Source: Kordiimonas pumila (GTDB lineage Bacteria > Pseudomonadota > Alphaproteobacteria > Sphingomonadales > Kordiimonadaceae). From it: a DNA stretch of 64,000 nt. The position numbers and the translations under genes are program-made. Where the stretch lies: the NCBI RefSeq assembly GCF_015240255.1, contig NZ_CP061205.1:992001-1056000 (forward strand), written 5' to 3'. The notes below the pieces were generated by a model that saw only the letters and a list, made by a program, of their open reading frames with translations, was not told where the DNA came from and made no database searches. Below, one piece after another: positions 17,645 through 25,549 of this stretch (position 1 is the stretch's first letter; each line of letters starts with the position of its first letter).

Positions 17645-19393
17645 GTGTCTGATCAAACGGTAAAACAACAGGGCCCACTAACATATGGTCCGTATCCAGA
17701 ATTAACCCCACAGGCTGTGATTGTTGGTTACTTTTTGGGGGCAATTATTGCAGTTTCGATCGGCTATGCTTCTCTCAAGCTTGGCTTTTCTATTGAGGGT
17801 TCTGAACTGGCTGCAATACTTGGTTTTGGTATTTTGCGCGGTATTCTAAGGCGTCGATCTATCGTCGAAAATAATGTCACGCAAACAGTAGCAAGCGCTG
17901 TGAATGGTGCATCATCGGGCATGATGTTTTCGGTGCCTGCCATTTTTATCCTTGGATACGGCTATGAATTTAATCCGTATATTTTAACATTTGGGGCGAT
18001 TGCAGGGGCATTTCTTGGCATTGCCTTTATCATCCCCTTAAGAAAGCAAATGATCGACTTTGAGCGCCTTACCTACCCGGGTGGGGTGGCGGTGGCCTCT
18101 ATTTTAAAAGCGCCGGGTGCAGGTATTACAAAGGCGATCATGCTGGTTAGTGCCGCGCTGGTTTCTGGCATTGTGTACGGCTTCACTGACGGGATGGATT
18201 TTGATCTCTTTAGTTGGCTCAACAGCCTTGTTGGCCGTGAGATTTTACCAGAATATCTGAACGGCGTGTGGTTTATTTCCCTGATGACAGTGGGGGTAGG
18301 CTTTATTGCTGGGCGCGGCGGCGTGGCTTTCATTGTAGGTGGGTATGTTTGTTACTGGATTTTAGCCCCTTTGCTTGATGTAACAGGCCTTCTGCCGGTG
18401 GTGAACGGTGTGGAGGTGACAGACCCGAATAGCCTAAGGTTGATGCTATTCAGACCAACAGGTATTGGAATGCTCATTGGCGGTGCTGTTATTGGGGTGA
18501 TTTTTGCCTTTCCGCTCATTAAGTCTGCGATATCTTCCATGCAGTCTTCATCTAAGGTCGCAAGCGGTATTAGCCGCGATGAAATGCCCATTAAGCTTCT
18601 GTATATAGCTATTATTGGTGCCAGCATATTGCTTGCGGTTATGGCGATCACCTCTACCAAAGAGGTTGGTATTGTACGCGGCATTCTCATGGCTCTTTTT
18701 GGGACGGTCTGGATATGGATGGCGGGGATCATTCTGTCAGAAGCCATTGGCCGCACCAACTGGTCGCCGCTTTCCGGTATGACACTTATTGGGGTTACCA
18801 TTCTTATTATTGTGACGCAGAGTTTTGGCGGCATGGAAACTGGCCCAGCCATTATTGCCGCGATCACTGTGGGGGCTGCGGCGTGTGTTGCCATGAGCCA
18901 AGCGACCGACCTAATGCTTGATCTTAAAACCGGGTATCTGGTGGGGGCAACACCGCGCATGCAGCAAGCGGGGCAGTTTCTGGGCGCTTGGCTTGGGCCT
19001 ATCCTTATTATTGTGCTGATCTTTGTTTTACACCGGGTTTACGGCCTTGGATCTAACGAGTTACCTGCGCCGCAAGGGGAAGCGCTTGCGTCTATGGTAA
19101 AGGGTATTACAGGCGGCGAGGTACCCCACGAAAAATATATTGCTGGTGCGGCCCTTGGTGGCTTGCTCACGGCGCTGCAGGGTGGGCTTGGTATCACCGT
19201 AGGGCTTGGGTTTTACCTGCCGTTTAATGTGGTGCTAACCTATTCAATTGGTACATTGCTGCGGGAAATATCAGACCGCACTATGGGGAAAGCATGGTCC
19301 GATAATACCGGTATCCCTATTGCTGCAGGGCTTATTGTTGGAGAGGCCCTTGTCGGTGTTGGTATTGCCACCAGCATGATTTTAAACGCTTAA
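17645..19393 (+). CDS. OPT family oligopeptide transporter
   Basis: About 582 residues with 14-16 hydrophobic helices. YGPYPELTPQAVIVGYFLGAI and the AGQFLGAWLGPI region are typical of the prokaryotic OPT family, which imports peptides or metal-chelating peptides with protons. A GTG at 17645 with a GGGGGA ribosome site fits best; the frame stays open to a TTG at 17573, but that stretch does not look family-like. The gene heads a three-gene operon, 16 bp before an unknown membrane-linked protein and then a secreted dipeptidase-type amidohydrolase, which points to peptide use. Confidence 0.9.
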   Translation: MSDQTVKQQGPLTYGPYPELTPQAVIVGYFLGAIIAVSIGYASLKLGFSIEGSELAAILGFGILRGILRRRSIVENNVTQTVASAVNGASSGMMFSVPAIFILGYGYEFNPYILTFGAIAGAFLGIAFIIPLRKQMIDFERLTYPGGVAVASILKAPGAGITKAIMLVSAALVSGIVYGFTDGMDFDLFSWLNSLVGREILPEYLNGVWFISLMTVGVGFIAGRGGVAFIVGGYVCYWILAPLLDVTGLLPVVNGVEVTDPNSLRLMLFRPTGIGMLIGGAVIGVIFAFPLIKSAISSMQSSSKVASGISRDEMPIKLLYIAIIGASILLAVMAITSTKEVGIVRGILMALFGTVWIWMAGIILSEAIGRTNWSPLSGMTLIGVTILIIVTQSFGGMETGPAIIAAITVGAAACVAMSQATDLMLDLKTGYLVGATPRMQQAGQFLGAWLGPILIIVLIFVLHRVYGLGSNELPAPQGEALASMVKGITGGEVPHEKYIAGAALGGLLTALQGGLGITVGLGFYLPFNVVLTYSIGTLLREISDRTMGKAWSDNTGIPIAAGLIVGEALVGVGIATSMILNA

Positions 19394-19409
19394 AAGGAAG
19401 GAAAGAACA

Positions 19410-19943
19410 ATGCAATTTGCAGCTAAATTATTGACTATTCTTGCTTTTCTTGCGGGCGCATTTTTAACGTCTCTTGACCCGAAGCATGTAAACTGGGTTA
19501 CGTTTGTGCCGGTTATTCTCGCCGGGGTTCTAGGCGTTATTATCGCCAAAAGGCTGGCAAGTGCTGAGGCCCACAGTGATGATGTGTTAACGGCCAACCG
19601 TGCAGAGCTGACAAACAGCCTGAACCGAATTGTCACTAACCTTGAAGCCCTTGACGGCCAGAAAGACAAAGTACCAACCTACGAGATGCGGTTCGAAATT
19701 GACCGGCTTTTCCGTGATGACCTGATGCGCTTTGCTGATGCAAGGGAAAGCCTGAAACATATGTACGGCTTGCGGGCATATGCTGACATTATGTCGAGCT
19801 TTGCAGCAGGGGAACGTTACTTAAACCGGGTTTGGTCGGCTTCGACAGACGGATATATTGATGAAGTTTTGGCATATGTAGAAAAATCCCTTGTTCAGTT
19901 CAAGGATGCACGCGCGCAGTTGAGCATAGCAGCAAGCCACTAA
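19410..19943 (+). CDS. Unknown 177-residue membrane-anchored protein in OPT operon
   Basis: Two hydrophobic helices (residues 4-20 and 28-46) are followed by a soluble helical part with heptad-like spacing (ANRAELTNSLNRIVTNLEAL and later). I do not recognise a family. The GGAAGG ribosome site is strong. It lies 16 bp after the OPT transporter and 22 bp before the amidohydrolase, so it is almost certainly co-transcribed with them and may be an accessory subunit of the transporter or a tether for the hydrolase. Both ideas are inference. Confidence 0.6.
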   Translation: MQFAAKLLTILAFLAGAFLTSLDPKHVNWVTFVPVILAGVLGVIIAKRLASAEAHSDDVLTANRAELTNSLNRIVTNLEALDGQKDKVPTYEMRFEIDRLFRDDLMRFADARESLKHMYGLRAYADIMSSFAAGERYLNRVWSASTDGYIDEVLAYVEKSLVQFKDARAQLSIAASH

Positions 19944-19965
19944 AATAGAGAAAAAGGAACAGAAA

Positions 19966-21240
19966 ATGCGTAAGGTTTCCGGAGTTGTTATTGCAGCCAT
20001 TATGGCCGTTACTGGTGTAGCGCAGGCAGGCGATGTTTATATTACAGCTGGCGCATTGGTTGATGTAAAAGATGGTTCTATTCTTAAAGATCCGGCTGTG
20101 GTGGTGCGCGATAACCATATTGTTGCTGTAGGCAAGGCCGGTAGCTTTGAGGCGCCAGAAGGCGCTGAGCACGTTGATCTTGCCGGTATGACCCTGCTTC
20201 CTGGCGTCATGGACATGCATGTGCATTTATCTGGCGATGCTGAAACACCGTTTTTTGAATCTATGAGTTTTTCAGTGCCGCGCCAAACGGTGGTTGCTGT
20301 CAAAAATGCCAAACGCACGTTAATGGCAGGCTTTACAACAGTGCGTAATCTGGGCGCTGCTGGATACAGTGTTATAGGGGTGCGTGACGGCATTAACGCT
20401 GGCGATATTATTGGCCCGCGTATATTTGCGGCAGGGCATGCTGTTGGCATAACGGGGGGGCACTGCGACAATAATTTTGCTGCCCCAGAAAAACAGGATG
20501 TTAGCCCGGGTGTGGCAAACGGCCCTTGGGAAGTACGCGCCAAAATTCGGGAAAATATAAAATACGGTGCCAACGCGCTGAAAGTGTGTGCAACAGGCGG
20601 GGTGTTTTCCAAGGGTACCAAGGTTGGTATCCAGCAAATGACCGTTGAAGAACTGAAGGCAGCGGCGGATGAGGCGCATCAGCGCGGGCTGGTGATTGCA
20701 GCACATGCACACGGCACAGACGGCATTAAAGCGGCGATTGTAGCAGGCATTGATTCTGTGGAGCATGTTAGCTTTGTGGACGATGAAGCGGTTGAACTTG
20801 CCAAAAAGTTTGGCACTTTTTTCTCATCTGATATTTATAACACCGAATATACACTTGCTTACGGCGCCCAAAACGGCGTGCCAGAGGAAAATATCAATAA
20901 GGAACGTCAGGTATCGCAAATTCAGCGCGACAGTTTCACAAAGGCTGTTAAGGGCGGCGTGAAAATGGTGTTTGGGTCTGATGCAGGCATTTACCCGCAC
21001 GGCGATAATGCTAACCAGTTTTCTCGGATGGTGAAATTTGGCATGACACCACTACAGGCTATTCAGGCGGCAACTATTAATTCTGCAACGCTGCTTAAAA
21101 TGGAAGGCAGCCTTGGGCAGCTTAAAGAAGGTTTTCTTGCTGATATCATAGCGGTACCCGGTAAGCCACTTGATGACATTTCCGCACTGGAAAAGGTGGC
21201 TTTTGTTATGAAAGACGGGGTTGTTTACAAAAAACCATAG
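19966..21240 (+). CDS. Secreted amidohydrolase, Xaa-Pro/Xaa-Arg dipeptidase type
   Basis: A 424-residue exported enzyme with a signal peptide ending VAQAGDVY. The amidohydrolase barrel has all expected metal ligands: HVH in MDMHVHL near residue 85, the carboxylated Lys in NALKVCATGG near 205, His in AAHAHG near 246, His in VEHVSF near 266 and Asp in GSDAGI near 339. This subfamily contains characterised prolidase-like dipeptidases from Caulobacter and marine metagenomes. It is the last gene of the OPT operon, which fits periplasmic breakdown of peptides. A paralogue lies at 39929-41242. Confidence 0.88.
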   Translation: MRKVSGVVIAAIMAVTGVAQAGDVYITAGALVDVKDGSILKDPAVVVRDNHIVAVGKAGSFEAPEGAEHVDLAGMTLLPGVMDMHVHLSGDAETPFFESMSFSVPRQTVVAVKNAKRTLMAGFTTVRNLGAAGYSVIGVRDGINAGDIIGPRIFAAGHAVGITGGHCDNNFAAPEKQDVSPGVANGPWEVRAKIRENIKYGANALKVCATGGVFSKGTKVGIQQMTVEELKAAADEAHQRGLVIAAHAHGTDGIKAAIVAGIDSVEHVSFVDDEAVELAKKFGTFFSSDIYNTEYTLAYGAQNGVPEENINKERQVSQIQRDSFTKAVKGGVKMVFGSDAGIYPHGDNANQFSRMVKFGMTPLQAIQAATINSATLLKMEGSLGQLKEGFLADIIAVPGKPLDDISALEKVAFVMKDGVVYKKP

Positions 21241-21267
21241 ACATAGAAACTGGGCGGTTTTGTAAGG

Positions 21268-22800
21268 TTATTCTTGCTGTGCTGATTTGTATGTCCAGCG
21301 GCCATAATAATAAAGGCCAATGGCAGACAGGATACCAATAAAGGCCATGATATAGAACATGGTGCCAATATTGTAGTGTGCGTACAGTTCATTCATAAGG
21401 TCATTGGCGGGCATGCCTGTTTGGGTTACCAACCTTTCAAAAGCGTCACCCACCGGAATGGCATTTGCCGCTGTTACTGGGGTACCGGTCTGTATCATAT
21501 GGTCCCGTGCTACCTGATCAATTGCGGCATATTTACCGTAAAAATATTGCCCGGTGAAGCCTTCAATAAGGGCGCCGAGCGCAAACGGCAGGTTTGCAAA
21601 ACCCAGATACATGGCTTTTTTATCAGAGGGTGCGATGTTGGCCAGAAACTCAAGGCATTTGGGGCTGGATAACATCTCCCCGAGCGAGAAGATAACGACT
21701 CCTATCACCATAACCCATGCGGCATTAAAACCACCAATCATGATAAGGGCGGAAGCTGCGAGGAATGTACCAACGGCCATGGCGTTCGCGGCTTTCATTT
21801 TTGCACTGAAGCCCGCGACCAGAAAACAGAAAACCATGATGAGCATTGCGTTAATGTTGACGATACCTTCTGGCATAATTTTGGTGCCAGCATGGTCCAT
21901 AACAAAGAATGTACGTGCAAAGGCCCCAGGTGTTTCACTGCCCCAGATATCACGCACAATCGTGCTGGTATCGACCCAGTCTCTAAAATACAGCGGCCCC
22001 AGATCCCAGTATATCAGAAGCATGAACCAGAAACCTGTAAACAACAGCATATATATAAGCACAACAGGCCGAGTTAATTCGCGCCAGCTTTCTGTAATTA
22101 GGCTGTGTTTCTTTGTGCCCGAGGCCTTTCTCTCAGCGCGCAGAGCTAGGCGCTCTTCCTTGTCTGGTTCTTTGTAGGTCAGCAACAAAAGGAAATTCAG
22201 GGAAATGATGGCAGCACACGCGTAAAAAACATTATCCCATTCAGTTTGCCGCAGATAACCCGCCATCATAGGGCCAAGAAAGCCACCAATATTAACGGTC
22301 TGATAAAAAATACCCCATGCGACAGAACTGTTTTTCCGGTTTGTTGCTTTGGCAATGGTACCTTGAATGCCGGGTTTGAAGATACCAGTACCTAAAGCGA
22401 TAACAAGGGCACCGGCGAAAAAGCCCCAAAAACTTGCGAACCAAGCCATGAATAGATAACCGAGAATTTTAAAGACAGTTGATAGAAAGATGGTTTCTTT
22501 ATATCCAAGCCGGTCTGAGAGGCCGCCGGTAAACACCGGAATTATACCTTGTGCAAAATACCAGACACTTAAAATTGTGCCGATTTCAGCACCGACTAGC
22601 CCGAGGCCGCCGTCTTTCACTGAATCTGTGCCGTAAATACCAGCAAGTGACCTGACGCCGTAGAAAGCTAGACGCTCGACCATTTCCATGCCGCCGCATA
22701 TCCAGAAAACATACGAAAGGCTGGCAATAGCAGCGAAGGTGCCTAATTGTTCAACATCTTTGACGGAGGTGGTTTTGCTGTCACTGTCTGTTTGCTGCAT
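21268..22800 (-). CDS. POT/PTR family proton-dependent peptide transporter
   Basis: A 510-residue MFS protein with about 12-14 helices. GGMEMVERLAFYGVRSL carries the E-x-x-E-R-x-x-[FY]-Y motif of proton-coupled oligopeptide transporters, where the Glu/Arg set couples proton and peptide. An extended periplasmic loop lies between helices 7 and 8 (residues about 255-305). It converges with the OPT operon and adds a second peptide importer within 4 kb. Substrate range is probably di- and tripeptides. Confidence 0.88.
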   Translation of the reverse strand: MQQTDSDSKTTSVKDVEQLGTFAAIASLSYVFWICGGMEMVERLAFYGVRSLAGIYGTDSVKDGGLGLVGAEIGTILSVWYFAQGIIPVFTGGLSDRLGYKETIFLSTVFKILGYLFMAWFASFWGFFAGALVIALGTGIFKPGIQGTIAKATNRKNSSVAWGIFYQTVNIGGFLGPMMAGYLRQTEWDNVFYACAAIISLNFLLLLTYKEPDKEERLALRAERKASGTKKHSLITESWRELTRPVVLIYMLLFTGFWFMLLIYWDLGPLYFRDWVDTSTIVRDIWGSETPGAFARTFFVMDHAGTKIMPEGIVNINAMLIMVFCFLVAGFSAKMKAANAMAVGTFLAASALIMIGGFNAAWVMVIGVVIFSLGEMLSSPKCLEFLANIAPSDKKAMYLGFANLPFALGALIEGFTGQYFYGKYAAIDQVARDHMIQTGTPVTAANAIPVGDAFERLVTQTGMPANDLMNELYAHYNIGTMFYIMAFIGILSAIGLYYYGRWTYKSAQQE

Positions 22801-22870
22801 ACGGCCTGCTACTGTTTTAGGAGTGTAGGTCGCATCATGATATATTTATTATATATGTGCCAGCCGAAAT

Positions 22871-22894
22871 AAAAAAGGAGCGGCAAACCGCTCC
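22871..22894 (-). terminator. Rho-independent terminator of csp gene
   Basis: Perfect 7-bp stem GGAGCGG/CCGCTCC with a CAAA loop. On the minus strand it is followed by a run of six T, just downstream of the cold-shock gene stop at 22924. Confidence 0.85.
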
Positions 22895-22923
22895 TGTTAA
22901 TTGCTCAAATTGTTAACCCGTTA

Positions 22924-23130
22924 TTAGCGCAGCGCTAAATTGCCAGCGGACATACGGCCACGGCGGTCTTCCACCAGATCGTATGAAATTGGCTGATCAT
23001 CATTCAGGCTTGTAAGTCCGGCTGCTTCAACGGCAGAAATATGTACGAATATGTCATCGCCGCCCTGTTCAGGTTTGATAAAGCCGTAACCTTTTGTTGC
23101 ATTAAACCACTTTACTGTACCGTTTGCCAT
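22924..23130 (-). CDS. Cold-shock domain protein
   Basis: A 68-residue single cold-shock domain, the full family length. RNP1 is KGYGFI (residues 13-18) and RNP2 is DIFVHIS (26-32), the nucleic-acid binding strands; VKWFNATKGYG is the family start. It is an RNA chaperone in the cytoplasm. The 289 bp upstream to 23419 contain no gene and are AT-rich, so a long 5' leader of the cspA kind is possible, though I see no conserved cold-box. A strong terminator follows. Confidence 0.95.
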   Translation of the reverse strand: MANGTVKWFNATKGYGFIKPEQGGDDIFVHISAVEAAGLTSLNDDQPISYDLVEDRRGRMSAGNLALR

Positions 23131-23419
23131 TTGTTGGCTCCTTAAATTGCAGCGAGTCTTGAATGGTACCGGTCAGTTATGCACGCGTCGAAACCAAGTC
23201 AATTAGTCGCAGTCTGATAGTCTACCCATGCCGTCAAATTGTCTTAATCAGGCCAATTTACCATAATTACCTCGAATAAAGAGTCTAGTGAGAATGCGTT
23301 ACAATTGCGTGAGAATTCTGTAACTGTTGCAGGAAGGTCTCAGTTTTAGGGCTTGTTTAAGTGTATATTGCCAACTTTACCCCATCCTGTTACTCCCTTT
23401 TTAGAAACAAGGAGATAGC

Positions 23420-23683
23420 ATGCACACACTTGAGGTCACTGTTCTGAAAGACGAAAAGCCTTTTTTAAATGGTACGTTTGATGTGACAGAAGAAAATTAT
23501 ATACTGGTGGCAAATATGCTGGGTGAAATAGAAATGCGCCGGCCACAGGCAGCGTCTATCCTGTCGGGTTATATGCATGCCCGCGAAGTAGGGTCGGTTA
23601 CAGAAGATATGGGCAAGATTGCCCTTATGGCGACTGTTTTTATGCTTGAGCAGGGCGAAACGGCTATACAAATACCTCTTTAG
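23420..23683 (+). CDS. Unknown 87-residue protein
   Basis: A small soluble acidic protein starting MHTLEVTVLKDEKPF with an excellent AAGGAG ribosome site 6 bases before the ATG. N-terminal beta-strands are followed by a helical part (VANMLGEIEMRR, AASILSGYMHAREV). I do not recognise a family. It stands alone between the divergent csp gene and the PseG-like gene. The good ribosome site and coding character argue that it is real; nothing further can be said about role. Confidence 0.6.
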   Translation: MHTLEVTVLKDEKPFLNGTFDVTEENYILVANMLGEIEMRRPQAASILSGYMHAREVGSVTEDMGKIALMATVFMLEQGETAIQIPL

Positions 23684-23858
23684 GTCCTCCGTAATGCGTT
23701 ATTCAAGCGTTTCTTTTTTCGGTAAAGCCTTGTTACCACATATTAACTTTTGCCATTTACAAATGATAACCGTATAAGTTTAACAGTCTGGCATATAGTG
23801 TGCATGGCAGTTTGTGCTGAATGATTGGGTATTCAACAGAAATATATGGAGCGCCTTA

Positions 23859-24779
23859 GTGGCTCGTGCAACTGTCATTATTGAGTGTGGTCAGACGTCT
23901 GGTTTGGGGCGGGTAAGGCGCACACTAACACTTGCTGCAGCTCTAGAGGTGCAGGGCTTTGATATTACTGTTGTTTTATCAAGTATGGAAGGCAAGTCCC
24001 TTGTGGAAGCACTTGGTTTTGAGGCAAGGCTTGATATGCCTACGGACCTGAGTGACGATCTTGTCGTGATTGATACCTGCTCTCAGTCAGCTTTAGAAAT
24101 TAACAAAATTTGCTGTGCATCTCGCGTTAGCCTTGTGATTGATGACTTGGCGGAACGGCCTGTAGTCTGTGATTATCTTGTGAACCCAAACCTGTATGCT
24201 CATGGGCTGGATTACAGCGCCTACACAATCGGGCGTGCATTTTTAGGATCTGATTTCACGTTGGTGGACCAGCGGTTTTTCAGGGCAGCCAAATCAGAGC
24301 GTGACCGAAAAGGTATTGTTGTCAGCTTTGGTGGCACAGATAATGGCACATTGGCCCTGCCGGTTATAAAGGCACTGCTTGAGCGCACGGATATGCCGGT
24401 TTTCCTGCCTGTGCCTGACTATGTGGAGCCCATTTCAGCGCTAGATGCGCTCGTGCGTGCAGAATCTTCTGTGCATCTGATACGAGCAGCAGACATGCCT
24501 TCGCTGCTGGGGGCGTCCAAGGTGTTTTTGGGGGCTGCTGGTGCTACTGTGCTTGAGGCACTTGCTGCAGGCTGCCGTGTTTGCGCAACAGCAACCCAGC
24601 CCGACCAGCATAAGAATGTTGCGTATCTGCCGCGTGTTGGGGTGATGTCGAGTGAAGTATATGACCCGGAAATATTGGCTGATATGGCCGTAACTGCCCT
24701 GAAAGACACGGCGATTGCTGTGCCCTTAAATAGCTGTGCGGCCTACAATATTGCCACTACCATCAGTAGCCATATCTGA
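23859..24779 (+). CDS. PseG-like UDP-sugar hydrolase, catalytic His replaced
   Basis: About 306 residues from a GTG at 23859 with GGAG 7 bases upstream. The protein has the GT-B-like fold of PseG: GLGRVRRTLTLAAAL at the N-terminus, LVIDDLAERPVVCDYLVNPN in the middle, and VVSFGGTDNGT plus GAAGATVLEALAAG in the C-terminal lobe. PseG removes UDP from the altrose precursor before PseI. In characterised PseG the first motif is G-x-G-H with a catalytic His; here the His is Arg (GLGRVRR). It may be inactive, divergent or act on another substrate. pseI is 10 kb away. Confidence 0.72.
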   Translation: MARATVIIECGQTSGLGRVRRTLTLAAALEVQGFDITVVLSSMEGKSLVEALGFEARLDMPTDLSDDLVVIDTCSQSALEINKICCASRVSLVIDDLAERPVVCDYLVNPNLYAHGLDYSAYTIGRAFLGSDFTLVDQRFFRAAKSERDRKGIVVSFGGTDNGTLALPVIKALLERTDMPVFLPVPDYVEPISALDALVRAESSVHLIRAADMPSLLGASKVFLGAAGATVLEALAAGCRVCATATQPDQHKNVAYLPRVGVMSSEVYDPEILADMAVTALKDTAIAVPLNSCAAYNIATTISSHI

Positions 24780-24792
24780 CATCAGTACGACC

Positions 24793-25461
24793 TTAAAACG
24801 GCGCGGGTGCCTTGAAGGTTAAGCGTTCGCCGCTTACCGGATGAAACAGGCTTAGTTCTGCTGCATGTAAGTGCAGGCGGTCAGCCGCTTTTTCATCGCC
24901 GTAAATACTATCGCCCATGATCGGGTGGCCAAGCTCTAGGGCATGGACACGTAGCTGGTGTGACCTGCCCGTTATAGGGTAAAAAACGACCCGTGTGGCA
25001 TTCGCGCTTTCTTCTCGTTCAGCCACTTCCCAGTGGGTAATAGCCTCGCGGCCCAGTTCAAAATCCACCTTTTGACGGGGTCTGTTGGGCCAGTCTATTT
25101 TAAGGGGTAGGTTCACTGTGCCTTTATCACCGCTAATAAGGCCGCTGAGCCGGGCGATATAGGTTTTAGATGTTTCGCGTTTTTCAAATTGTTTGCTGAT
25201 ATGGCGGTGGCTTTCCATATTCAGGGCCATTACAATAACGCCAGATGTGTCACGGTCTAGCCGGTGTACAACAGTGGCAGAAGGATATTGTTCCCTTGCC
25301 CGCCGTATAAGGCAGTCTTTGTGGTGTTCTGGTCGGCCCTCAACAGACAAAAGCCCGCTAGGCTTGTTGAGAACCAGTATATCCTCGTCAACATACAGGA
25401 CCTCAAGATAGGGATCCATAGGCGGGTCATAATGGGGTGGCTCAACAAATTTATCTGACAT
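24793..25461 (-). CDS. RluA family pseudouridine synthase
   Basis: A 222-residue enzyme with the RluA catalytic motif VVHRLDRDTSGVIVMAL near residue 65 (Asp nucleophile), the ILVLNKPSGLLSVEGR start and the closing GRSHQLRVHALELGHPIMGD. There is no S4 domain, consistent with the short RluA/TruC group that modifies tRNA and 23S rRNA uridines. It converges on the PseG-like gene with 13 bp between stops. Exact target cannot be told. Confidence 0.92.
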   Translation of the reverse strand: MSDKFVEPPHYDPPMDPYLEVLYVDEDILVLNKPSGLLSVEGRPEHHKDCLIRRAREQYPSATVVHRLDRDTSGVIVMALNMESHRHISKQFEKRETSKTYIARLSGLISGDKGTVNLPLKIDWPNRPRQKVDFELGREAITHWEVAEREESANATRVVFYPITGRSHQLRVHALELGHPIMGDSIYGDEKAADRLHLHAAELSLFHPVSGERLTFKAPAPF

Positions 25462-25485
25462 AACGGGTAAACACTACACAGTTTA

Positions 25486-25515
25486 GTTAAAAGAAAGGCC
25501 GCACTATAGCGGCCT
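25486..25515 (-). terminator. Terminator of the penicillin acylase-type gene
   Basis: Stem AGGCCGC/GCGGCCT with a 6-base loop; the minus strand continues as TTTCTTTT. It lies 35 bp past the stop of the S45 hydrolase gene. Confidence 0.75.
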
Positions 25516-25549
25516 GTCTGGTGTTTGCATAAGCTTTTTATAGGAAAGC

